DNA of 11,670 nucleotides from an uncultured Blautia sp. (GTDB lineage: Bacteria; Bacillota; Clostridia; Lachnospirales; Lachnospiraceae): contig URWL01000029.1 in the NCBI GenBank assembly GCA_900551465.1, forward strand, positions 1 to 11,670. The letters run 5' to 3'. The notes below the pieces were generated by a model. That model ran no database searches and was not told the origin of the DNA. It saw only the letters and a program-made list of their open reading frames with translations. Below are positions 1-6,425 of the stretch, piece by piece; positions within the stretch are counted from its first letter, which is position 1; every line of letters begins with the position of its first letter. Position numbers and translations under genes: made by a program.

Positions 1-17
1 TAAAGCATATAAAAGGA

Positions 18-174
18 AATTCTTCGGGGCAGGGTGACTGTGATCTGCATAAGGCAGAAAGCGGAATTCCCTACCGGCGGTATAGTCCGCGACCCGCTAT
101 AAGCGGTTGATCTGGTGACCGGCAGTATCCGGAATTCCAGAACCGACAGTAAAGTCTGGATGAGAGAAGAACAC
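18..174 (+). promoter_or_regulatory. FMN riboswitch (RFN element) aptamer
   Basis: The stretch carries the conserved blocks of the RFN element in order: AGGGTG near 31-36, the GAATTCCCTACCGGCGGTA block near 63-81, AGTCCGCGACCCGC near 85-98, a GGTTGATCTGGTGA block near 106-119, and the 3' part with ATTCCAGAACCGACAGTAAAG and GGATGAGAGAAG. The closing helix P1 is visible as TTCTTC (20-25) pairing with GAAGAA (166-171). These elements bind flavin mononucleotide and turn off riboflavin synthesis or uptake genes. The gene downstream is a RibU-type riboflavin transporter and an intrinsic terminator follows directly, so control is most likely by premature transcription termination. The promoter is not resolved: a TATAAA-like sequence lies near 10-15, but its -35 region is outside the window. 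Confidence 0.96.
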
Positions 175-196
175 GCTTGCTTTTACGTGCTCAGTG

Positions 197-223
197 CCCC
201 GGGAATATTTCCCGGGGTTTTTT
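197..223 (+). terminator. Intrinsic terminator, FMN riboswitch expression platform
   Basis: A GC-rich inverted repeat, CCCCGGGAA (197-205) and TTCCCGGGG (209-217), is followed at once by six T residues (218-223). It lies about 25 nt past the aptamer's P1 helix and about 200 nt before the ribU start, as expected for a riboswitch-controlled terminator that forms when FMN is bound. The antiterminator pairing was not worked out. Confidence 0.93.
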
Positions 224-424
224 GCTGTTCAGGAAATCATGATATGCTGCAGGAACTTTCCTGAGCGGCAAAACGTTCCACCAGTATACAGCCGGATATA
301 TGCGGAATATGCTTTCTTATGACAGTCTGCGTCCCGTATGCAAAGTGGAGCAACCTGAGAGGAATTTTCTTTGAGAAGAAGGCCGTTATTCAGGACCTTC
401 AAAAAAGAAAAGGAGAGATAAAGT

Positions 425-1060
425 ATGAGTGAACAGGTTTTAAGAGGTGGGAACGTAATGGAGAGAAGCCGGACAAGGACATTGACACAGATCGCTATGC
501 TGGGCGCTGTGGCAGGCGTACTGATGAATTTTGAGTTTCCCATTCCGTTTCTGGCTCCATCGTTTTATCAGCTTGATTTTTCGGAGATCCCGGTTCTGAT
601 CGGAAGCTTTGCCATGGGACCTGTGGCAGGTGTGGTGATCGAACTGGTGAAGATCCTGGTACATCTTGTGACAAAGGGAACTATGACTGCAGGTGTGGGC
701 GATGTGGCAAACTTTATTTTTGGCTGTGCCTTTGTGATTCCAGCAGGTCTGATCTATCGTTTCCGCCATATAAAAAGCAGAAAACATGCTGTGGAGGGAA
801 TGGCAGCAGGAACTGTTCTTACAACTGCAGCTGCCTGTCTGATGAACGCTTTTGTACTTCTTCCGGCGTATGGCAAAGCTTTTGGAATGCCTGTGGAAGC
901 ATTTGTTGAAATGGGGGCAGCCGTAAATCCGTCTGTAAACAGCCTGCTTGGGTTTGTGGCAATGATCATTGTTCCTTTTAATCTGTTTAAGTACACACTG
1001 ACTTCCATGATCGTGTTTTTTATTTATAAAAGGATCCGTGTGATTTTAAAAGGCGACTGA
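425..1060 (+). CDS. ribU: Riboflavin ECF transporter substrate-binding (S) component RibU
   Basis: The product (211 aa) is a small, very hydrophobic membrane protein of the size and shape of ECF S components (about 190-210 aa, six membrane segments). It would capture riboflavin outside the cell and work with the shared EcfA/EcfA'/EcfT energising module, which is not in this window. Family features include the RTRTLTQIAMLGAVAGVLM opening, the FYQLDFSEIPVLIGSFAMGP stretch and GPVAGVVIELVKILVH in the first half. The FMN riboswitch upstream independently supports riboflavin as substrate. The 425 start has AAAGGAG at 409-415. A second in-frame ATG at 461, preceded by GAGGTGGGA, would remove 12 residues and begin closer to the conserved part; either may be used. 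The gene appears monocistronic, with a terminator shortly after its stop. Confidence 0.93.
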   Translation: MSEQVLRGGNVMERSRTRTLTQIAMLGAVAGVLMNFEFPIPFLAPSFYQLDFSEIPVLIGSFAMGPVAGVVIELVKILVHLVTKGTMTAGVGDVANFIFGCAFVIPAGLIYRFRHIKSRKHAVEGMAAGTVLTTAAACLMNAFVLLPAYGKAFGMPVEAFVEMGAAVNPSVNSLLGFVAMIIVPFNLFKYTLTSMIVFFIYKRIRVILKGD

Positions 1061-1077
1061 AAATAATATGCTGAAAT

Positions 1078-1121
1078 AAAGGGAAGACAATCAGGGCTGA
1101 GGCTTTGATTGTTTTCCTTTT
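1078..1121 (+). terminator. Probable intrinsic terminator after ribU
   Basis: AAAGGGAAGACAATCA (1078-1093) can pair with TGATTGTTTTCCTTTT (1106-1121), giving about 16 bp with two G-U pairs and a 12-nt loop. The T-run lies within the 3' arm and is interrupted by CC, so termination may be partial. It starts 18 nt after the ribU stop and separates ribU from the next gene. Confidence 0.7.
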
Positions 1122-1181
1122 GGTGAGAAAGGAGAAAAACTTGTCAGCCTCAGACAGGATGACAGGATTCTATGTAAATAT

Positions 1182-2081
1182 ATGGTTAAAACAAAAAAGG
1201 CATATTTTCATCTTCCCGGTTTGTTTGAGTTTTATGATCTGTATGGTGTGTTTCTGCCATTATTTCGCGGACACAGAGAATATTTTTACGATTGGTGTGA
1301 CATAGGCTCTGTATACGGAGCTCCGGCAGATTGTACCTGGGGCGGCGGCCGTGTAGAAGAAGGAGATCATTCTCCCCAGGAGGTTCTGGACTTAATGCGG
1401 AAACATGGGATCTCAGCCCGTCTGACCTTCAGTAACTCTTTGCTTCGGCAGGAGCATCTTTCGGATAAAAAATGCAACGCCCTCTGCGGCCTGTTTGAAC
1501 AAAACGGAAAAAATGGAGTGATCCTTCACTCAGATCTGCTGCTGGAATATCTGAAAATAAATTATCCGGGACTTTATTTTGTTTCCTCCACCACAAAGGT
1601 GCTTACTGATTTCCAGGATTTTGTGAAAGAAATAAACAGGGAGGATTTCCTCTATGCGGTACCGGATTTTCGATTGAATAAGGTTTTTGATAAATGGGAT
1701 ACTCTGTCGGAAAAACAGAAAGATAAAGTGGAATTTTTATGCAACGAATGCTGCTGGTTTGGATGCAGAGACAGAAAACATTGTTATGAGGCTGTCAGCA
1801 GTAAAAATCTTGGGGAGGACAGCCAGGAGCATTACTGTACGGCTCCTGATGCAGGAAACGGTTACCGTTTTTCCAAGGCAATGGAAAACCCCGGGTTTAT
1901 CAGCATCAATGATATAAAAAATGTTTACCTGCCGGCGGGATTCTCTAATTTTAAGATAGAGGGACGTGGACTTGGAAGTGCATTGATCCTGGAATTTTTG
2001 CTTTATTATATGACAAAACCAGAGTATCATATTCATGTCAGAGAAGAAATTTATTTAGATAATATGCTGGACTTATTTTAA
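1182..2081 (+). CDS. Uncharacterised protein, distantly U32-peptidase-like, with a cysteine cluster
   Basis: I do not recognise a named function for this 299-aa protein. It has no signal peptide or membrane segment and reads as a soluble alpha/beta protein. Two features suggest kinship with the U32 peptidase/RlhA/UbiU-UbiV group: KIEGR (residues 258-262) in the context FSNFKIEGRGLGSA resembles the conserved KIEGR of U32 proteins, and a cysteine cluster C187-x2-C190-C191-x3-C195-x5-C201 could bind metal or an Fe-S centre. A tryptophan/glycine-rich TWGGGR segment lies near residues 52-57. Alternating beta-like and helical stretches in between would fit a TIM-barrel-type fold (inference). Only one start is plausible: the frame is open upstream but has no ATG, GTG or TTG there. 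ATG 1182 has a weak, distant AGGA at 1164-1167, so expression may be low. It probably forms a transcription unit with the Nudix gene 60 bp downstream. U32-family assignment is tentative. Confidence 0.6.
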   Translation: MVKTKKAYFHLPGLFEFYDLYGVFLPLFRGHREYFYDWCDIGSVYGAPADCTWGGGRVEEGDHSPQEVLDLMRKHGISARLTFSNSLLRQEHLSDKKCNALCGLFEQNGKNGVILHSDLLLEYLKINYPGLYFVSSTTKVLTDFQDFVKEINREDFLYAVPDFRLNKVFDKWDTLSEKQKDKVEFLCNECCWFGCRDRKHCYEAVSSKNLGEDSQEHYCTAPDAGNGYRFSKAMENPGFISINDIKNVYLPAGFSNFKIEGRGLGSALILEFLLYYMTKPEYHIHVREEIYLDNMLDLF

Positions 2082-2141
2082 GGTATCTGGGCTAAAAGGT
2101 CATAATATCAGTTTTTATAAATTTAAAGGAGAAGATTATCT

Positions 2142-2756
2142 ATGGGAAAGATACATCATGTAGAAAAGCTTACGGACAATCGTTTTGTCAATCTGTATCA
2201 TGTCAGCGCTACCAGCGTCCATAATACGCCGGTATCTTATTTTGTGGCGTCCAGAGCAAAAGCGGTCAGTGAAATGAAGCTGAAAACAGGAAAAAACAAC
2301 CCGGACGGAGTTATTATCTACAGTCTGTACGGAGAGAAAAAAGACAAGGTGGTGCTGATCCGTCAGTACCGATATACCCTTGGAGGATATGTATATGAAT
2401 TTCCGGCAGGTCTGGTGGAGCCGGGAGAAGATTTTCACGAAGGAGCCATCCGGGAAATGTATGAAGAGACAGGACTTACTTTTATGCCTCTTCATGTGGA
2501 TCCTGCCTTTGAAAAGCCGTATTTTACTACCGTAGGACTTACAGATGAATCCTGCGCCACTGTTTACGGCTATGCGGACGGAGAGATAAGCAAGGCCGCT
2601 CAGGAGGACAGTGAGGAGATAGAGGTGGTTCTGGCAGACAGAGAAGAGGTAAGGCGTATTTTGAAGGAAGAACGTGTGGCTATCATGTGCGCTTATATGC
2701 TGATGCATTTTCTGAAGGATGAAGAGCCCTTTGGATTTCTGAATGAGGAAATATAG
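2142..2756 (+). CDS. Nudix hydrolase, ADP-ribose pyrophosphatase type
   Basis: This 204-aa cytosolic enzyme carries a complete Nudix box at residues 90-112, G-x5-E-x7-REMYEETGL, with all metal-binding glutamates present. Just before it, EFPAGLVEPGE and an upstream LIRQYRYTLGG segment are typical of the ADP-ribose pyrophosphatase branch, which splits ADP-ribose to AMP and ribose 5-phosphate in the presence of Mg2+. Length fits that branch (about 180-210 aa). The start has AAAGGAG at 2126-2132. It follows the U32-like gene by 60 bp with no terminator between them. The next promoter begins one base after its stop, so its transcript would run into the ptsG leader terminator. Substrate specificity within the Nudix family cannot be proven from sequence. 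Confidence 0.88.
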   Translation: MGKIHHVEKLTDNRFVNLYHVSATSVHNTPVSYFVASRAKAVSEMKLKTGKNNPDGVIIYSLYGEKKDKVVLIRQYRYTLGGYVYEFPAGLVEPGEDFHEGAIREMYEETGLTFMPLHVDPAFEKPYFTTVGLTDESCATVYGYADGEISKAAQEDSEEIEVVLADREEVRRILKEERVAIMCAYMLMHFLKDEEPFGFLNEEI

Positions 2757-2757
2757 C

Positions 2758-2787
2758 TTGACAAATACGAGAAAAACATGCTATAGT
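2758..2787 (+). promoter_or_regulatory. Sigma-A promoter for the pts operon
   Basis: A consensus -35 TTGACA (2758-2763) is separated by 18 bp from TATAGT (2782-2787). Transcription would begin near 2794, about a dozen bases before the RAT hairpin. The -35 box begins one base after the stop codon of the Nudix gene. Confidence 0.85.
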
Positions 2788-2805
2788 TTTTATGGTTATA
2801 AAAGC

Positions 2806-2840
2806 TATAGTGTGTTACTCTTCAGGAGGCATTAACTATA
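2806..2840 (+). promoter_or_regulatory. RAT antiterminator site for a BglG/LicT/GlcT-family protein
   Basis: The outer arms TATAGT (2806-2811) and ACTATA (2835-2840) pair. Inside, TGTTACT and AGGAGGCATT match the conserved internal-loop sequences of RAT elements (TGTTACTG...CAGGCA in LicT and GlcT targets), with CTC/GAG closing a short apical loop. Binding of a dimeric antiterminator CAT domain would stabilise this hairpin. Its 3' part (2828-2840) is also the 5' arm of the terminator that follows, so the two structures cannot coexist. The cognate protein is most likely the one encoded at 5155-6012. Confidence 0.87.
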
Positions 2841-2879
2841 CATAACGAGAAGTGTTTATGTGTAGTAGTGTCTTTTTTT
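2828..2879 (+). terminator. RAT-overlapping intrinsic terminator before ptsG
   Basis: Bases 2828-2845 pair with 2856-2872, giving 17 pairs including three G-U and one bulged A at 2834, with a 10-nt loop, immediately followed by seven T residues (2873-2879). The first 13 bases are shared with the RAT hairpin. When the antiterminator is inactive this hairpin would stop transcription about 85 nt before ptsG. It is also the only apparent terminator for transcripts coming from the upstream Nudix gene. Confidence 0.87.
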
Positions 2880-2963
2880 GTACAAAAAACCGGTTGAAAC
2901 AGGATACAGCTGCGTATACTCACTTCTTAGATGATAATAAAAATAAGAAGGAGTAGAGTAAGA

Positions 2964-5132
2964 ATGAAAGACAAAATTTTCAGTGTGCTTCAGCGTATAG
3001 GACGAAGCTTTATGCTTCCTATCGCCATTCTTCCGGTAGCAGGTCTTCTGCTGGGTATCGGAAGTTCATTTACTAACGCAACCACTATTGAAACTTATGG
3101 ATTAACAAAAATTCTGGGAGACGGAACCATCCTCCACTATCTTCTCATGATCATGAATAAGGTAGGAAGCGCTGTTTTTGACAACCTGCCTTTGATTTTT
3201 GCAGTGGGTGTTGCCATTGGTATGGCAAAAAAAGAAAAAGAGGTTTCCGCTCTTTCTGCAGTAATTGCCTATTTTGTTATGAATACAGCAATCAACGCCA
3301 TGCTGATCAACAACGGACTGATTCTTGAAAACGGAGAGATTGCAGAAACTGTCCTTGAGGGAACCATTACTTCTGTCTGCGGTATTCAGTCTCTTCAGAT
3401 GGGTGTATTTGGAGGAATTATTGTAGGCCTTGGAGTGGCGGCTCTTCATAACCGTTTTTACAGGATTCAGCTTCCAAATGCTTTGTCTTTCTTTGGGGGC
3501 ACCAGATTTGTACCGATCATTTCAACAATCGTATATATGTTTGTGGGGATTCTTATGTATTTTGTATGGCCGGCAGTTCAGAATGGCATTTATGCTCTGG
3601 GCGGGCTTGTAACAGGCTCCGGTTATGCAGGAACTCTGGTCTTTGGTCTCATTAAAAGAGCGCTGATTCCATTTGGTCTGCATCATGTATTTTATATGCC
3701 GTTCTGGCAGACTGCTGTAGGCGGTACCATGGAGGTTGCAGGCCAGATGGTACAGGGCGGACAGAATATCTTTTTTGCACAGCTGGCTGATTCCGCCAAT
3801 ATCGCACATTTCAGTGCAGATGCCACAAGATATTTTTCCGGAGAGTTTATTTTCATGATCTTTGGTCTTCCAGGAGCAGCGCTGGCTATGTATCAGTGCG
3901 CGAAACCTGAGAAGAAAAAAGCGGCAGGCGGTCTTCTTCTTTCAGCGGCTCTGGCATGTATGGCCACAGGTATCACTGAGCCTTTGGAATTTTCTTTCCT
4001 GTTTGTAGCGCCGGCTCTTTTTGCAGTACAGGTGATTCTTGCAGGATCGGCTTATATGATCGCCCATATGCTGAATGTTGCCGTAGGTCTTACTTTTTCC
4101 GGCGGATTTCTTGACTTTTTTCTGTTTGGTATCCTTCAGGGAAATGAAAAGACCAGCTGGCTTCGAGTGATCCCTGTAGGTATTATTTACTTCTTTTTAT
4201 ACTATTTTATTTTTAAATTCATGATCCGGAAATTTAACTTTAAGACTCCCGGACGCGAAGAGGATGATGTAGAAACAAAGCTTTATACAAAGGCAGATGT
4301 GAATGCCAGAAAAGCTGCAGCCGGAGAGGTACAGGCTTCAGACAGCGAGGATCCGGTCAGTGAGGCGATTACCAGAGGTCTTGGCGGCAAAAAGAATATC
4401 AGTGATGTGGACTGCTGTGCAACAAGGCTTCGCTGTACGGTCCACGATGCTTCCAGGGTCAATGACAGCATTCTGAAAGCGACAGGAGCTTCCGGCATAG
4501 TCCATAAGGGAAATGGAGTGCAGGTTATTTACGGACCAAATGTAACGGTGATCAAATCCAATCTGGAGGATTATCTGGAAAAAGCTCCGAATACCTATGC
4601 AGAAGCAGAGGAAGCAGGAGAAGCAAAGCAGGAAGAAACTGAGAATACAGAAACAGAGAAGAAAGTAGTAAAACGAATTGTGATCTCCAGCCCCGTGACC
4701 GGAAAGGCGGCAGACCTGGGAACGGCTCCTGACGAAGCGTTTGCGCAGAGGATGATGGGCGACGGCGCTGTGGTAACTCCTGAGGAAGCCTTTGTATATG
4801 CTCCTGAGGATGGAGAGGTTGCTTTTGTATTTGACACAAAGCATGCTGTTGGATATATGACAGATTCCGGGGTCAGCCTTCTGATCCATGTAGGAATCGA
4901 CACAGTAAAATTAAATGGAGAGGGATTTGAGGTTCTGGTGGAAAATGGACAGAAGGTAAAAAAAGGTCAGCCTATGCTGAAGCTTGATCTGGATTATCTG
5001 AAAGCCAATGCGCCGTCTCTGGCGACGCCGGTTCTCTGTACGGAACTTGGAGACGATCAGAGGATCCGTCTTCTGAAAGAGGGACCGGTGAAAGCAGGAG
5101 AGCCGCTGTTTGAGGTGGAAGTGCTGAACTAG
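2964..5132 (+). CDS. ptsG: PTS glucose-type permease, IICBA (PtsG-like)
   Basis: This 722-aa membrane protein imports and phosphorylates a hexose, most likely glucose. Domain order is IIC (about residues 1-420, several membrane segments, with LIPFGLHHVFYMPFW, GITEPLEFSFLFVAP and an N-terminal FMLPIAILPVAGLLLG), then IIB (about 462-540, phospho-cysteine C485 in DCCATRLRC), then IIA (about 570-722, H627 in TKHAVGY and phospho-acceptor H642 in LLIHVGIDTV). The two histidines are 15 apart, as in IIAGlc. A Glu/Thr-rich flexible linker near 545-570 joins IIB and IIA. The start was set at 2964 because AAGAAGGAG (2945-2953) precedes it; an in-frame ATG at 2931 lacks a good site. Glucose is inferred from RAT control, the linked antiterminator and ptsHI. 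The IIC sequence also resembles maltose/glucose (MalX-like) and GlcNAc permeases, so the exact sugar is not certain. Confidence 0.9.
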   Translation: MKDKIFSVLQRIGRSFMLPIAILPVAGLLLGIGSSFTNATTIETYGLTKILGDGTILHYLLMIMNKVGSAVFDNLPLIFAVGVAIGMAKKEKEVSALSAVIAYFVMNTAINAMLINNGLILENGEIAETVLEGTITSVCGIQSLQMGVFGGIIVGLGVAALHNRFYRIQLPNALSFFGGTRFVPIISTIVYMFVGILMYFVWPAVQNGIYALGGLVTGSGYAGTLVFGLIKRALIPFGLHHVFYMPFWQTAVGGTMEVAGQMVQGGQNIFFAQLADSANIAHFSADATRYFSGEFIFMIFGLPGAALAMYQCAKPEKKKAAGGLLLSAALACMATGITEPLEFSFLFVAPALFAVQVILAGSAYMIAHMLNVAVGLTFSGGFLDFFLFGILQGNEKTSWLRVIPVGIIYFFLYYFIFKFMIRKFNFKTPGREEDDVETKLYTKADVNARKAAAGEVQASDSEDPVSEAITRGLGGKKNISDVDCCATRLRCTVHDASRVNDSILKATGASGIVHKGNGVQVIYGPNVTVIKSNLEDYLEKAPNTYAEAEEAGEAKQEETENTETEKKVVKRIVISSPVTGKAADLGTAPDEAFAQRMMGDGAVVTPEEAFVYAPEDGEVAFVFDTKHAVGYMTDSGVSLLIHVGIDTVKLNGEGFEVLVENGQKVKKGQPMLKLDLDYLKANAPSLATPVLCTELGDDQRIRLLKEGPVKAGEPLFEVEVLN

Positions 5133-5154
5133 AGCTGAATGGGGAAGGATACGG

Positions 5155-6012
5155 ATGGTGTACAGGATAGTAAAGGTTTTAAATCATAATACATTTATTG
5201 GGATCCGAAGTAAGGATAAATGTAAATGTCTGATTATGGGAAAAGGAATTGCTTTTGGAAGAAAGGTGAGCGAAAGTGTTTCTGTGGGAGAGGATGCAAA
5301 AGTATACACGCTGACGGAGCTTACAGAGAGAGGACCGGCGGAAGAGATCATCCGGTCTGTTCCTCCGGAATGTCTGGAACTTGCCGGAGAAATTCTTGAC
5401 CATGCAGAAAAAGTATTCGGCCGGATCGACCGTTCCATTTTGTTTCCTATGGCAGATCATCTTGCCTTTGCTGTACAGCGTATCCGGAACCGGGAACAGA
5501 TCAGCAATCCTCTTACAGAGGACATACGGATCCTGTTCCACCAGGAGTATAAGGTTGCCCAGTGTACCAAACAGCTTCTCAGAGAACGGCTTCATGTGGA
5601 AATTGATGAGCATGAGATCGGATATATCGCCCTTCATGTCCATGCGGCCATTGAGGATCAGAAGGTTTCTCAGGCCATGCAGCTGACCAGGGCAGTCAGG
5701 GACTGTATTTCCATGGTAGAAAAGCAGACGGGAACCACCATTGACGTAATGTCCCTTTCCTATAACCGCCTGATGAACCATATCCGTTATATGGTGGCCC
5801 GCGCTATTGAAGGAGAAAAACTGAAGGTCAATATGAACGATTATATTTCCATCCGGTTTCCAAAAGCCTTTGAGATGGCAGTCCAGGTGTGTGAAGAAAT
5901 GGAAAAAAATCTGAAAATCTGTCTGCATGATGTGGAGATCGGGTATCTTGCCATGCATCTGGAACGTGTAATGGATACGGAGCGGAAAGAAGATACACAG
6001 GAGACTTTTTAA
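5155..6012 (+). CDS. glcT: BglG/LicT/GlcT-family transcription antiterminator
   Basis: This 285-aa cytosolic regulator has an N-terminal RNA-binding CAT domain (about residues 1-55, with N10 and F34 of GKGIAFGRK in family positions) and two PTS regulation domains. PRD1 carries H102 (MADHLAFA) and H161 (IALHVHAA), and PRD2 carries H209 (NHIRYM) and H268 (AMHLERV), so all four phospho-acceptor histidines are present. Members bind RAT hairpins as dimers and prevent termination. HPr and IIB phosphorylate the PRDs to set activity according to sugar flow. The gene starts 22 bp after ptsG, behind GGGGAAGG, and lies in the same operon, so it probably controls its own transcription through the leader at 2806-2879. 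Calling it GlcT rather than LicT rests on the ptsG linkage, not on a specific signature. In Bacillus subtilis glcT lies upstream of ptsG instead. Confidence 0.9.
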   Translation: MVYRIVKVLNHNTFIGIRSKDKCKCLIMGKGIAFGRKVSESVSVGEDAKVYTLTELTERGPAEEIIRSVPPECLELAGEILDHAEKVFGRIDRSILFPMADHLAFAVQRIRNREQISNPLTEDIRILFHQEYKVAQCTKQLLRERLHVEIDEHEIGYIALHVHAAIEDQKVSQAMQLTRAVRDCISMVEKQTGTTIDVMSLSYNRLMNHIRYMVARAIEGEKLKVNMNDYISIRFPKAFEMAVQVCEEMEKNLKICLHDVEIGYLAMHLERVMDTERKEDTQETF

Positions 6013-6075
6013 AATAGTATGGTAAATTATATCAAGATGATGTAAAATAAAACAAAAACAATATGGAGGTATATT

Positions 6076-6333
6076 ATGAAATCATTTGAGTACACAATTA
6101 AAGATGAACTGGGAATCCACGCAAGACCGGCAGGACTTCTTGCAAAAGAGGCTAAAAAATACAGCTCTGTATGTATGATCGAAAAAGGGGGCAAAAGTGT
6201 AAAACTTTCTCAGCTTATGATGCTGATGTCTCTTGGCGCTAAACAGGGAGATCTCGTTAAGGTAACTGCAGAGGGCGAGGATGAGGATACTGCTATCGCA
6301 GAACTGGAGAAATTCTTTAACGAAAATCTCTAA
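6076..6333 (+). CDS. ptsH: Phosphocarrier protein HPr
   Basis: The 85-aa length and the sequence LGIHARPAGLLAKEA identify HPr, with phospho-acceptor H15 and its partner R17 in the standard places. It carries phosphate from Enzyme I to IIA domains and to PRD regulators. A gapless comparison with B. subtilis HPr (known NLKSIMGVMSLG around Ser46) gives KLSQLMMLMSLG here: residue 46 is Gln and a Ser sits at 45. The usual HPr kinase target serine is therefore absent or moved by one residue. The start has TGGAGGT at 6064-6070. No convincing promoter was found in the 63 bp before it, so it is probably transcribed with ptsG and the antiterminator. Ptsl follows after a hairpin. Confidence 0.95.
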   Translation: MKSFEYTIKDELGIHARPAGLLAKEAKKYSSVCMIEKGGKSVKLSQLMMLMSLGAKQGDLVKVTAEGEDEDTAIAELEKFFNENL

Positions 6334-6344
6334 TCAGAAAATAG

Positions 6345-6388
6345 GTTACTGTTCGCACGGCACTGTCCCGTAAGGTGTGAACAGTAAC
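6345..6388 (+). repeat. Long inverted repeat between ptsH and ptsI
   Basis: GTTACTGTTCGCAC (6345-6358) pairs with GTGTGAACAGTAAC (6375-6388): 14 bp with a single G-U pair and a 16-nt loop. Inside, ACGG (6357-6360) and CCGT (6368-6371) offer an alternative inner stem. No T-run follows (GAAAATATAAAAG comes next), so it is not a standard intrinsic terminator. It could be an mRNA processing or stability element that sets the HPr to EI ratio, or a copy of a dispersed palindromic repeat; the sequence alone does not decide. Confidence 0.75.
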
Positions 6389-6425
6389 GAAAATATAAAA
6401 GCAACAGGTCAGGGAGGAAAAAAGT

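Noticed and set aside
2894..2907. cre-like sequence TGAAACAGGATACA before ptsG
   Set aside because: It differs from the TGWAANCGNTNWCA consensus at two core positions (the CG and the central T), so CcpA binding is not supported.
5179..5958. Long minus-strand open frame (259 codons) inside the antiterminator gene
   Set aside because: It is antisense to a clearly conserved CAT-PRD-PRD gene, has no family features and is explained as a shadow of codon use. The same applies to minus-strand frames at 2136-2708, 4338-4889 and 7326-7898.
6013..6075. Possible internal promoter before ptsH (TGGTAA, 17 bp, TAAAAT)
   Set aside because: The -35 matches only three of six bases and the region is AT-rich; not enough to call.
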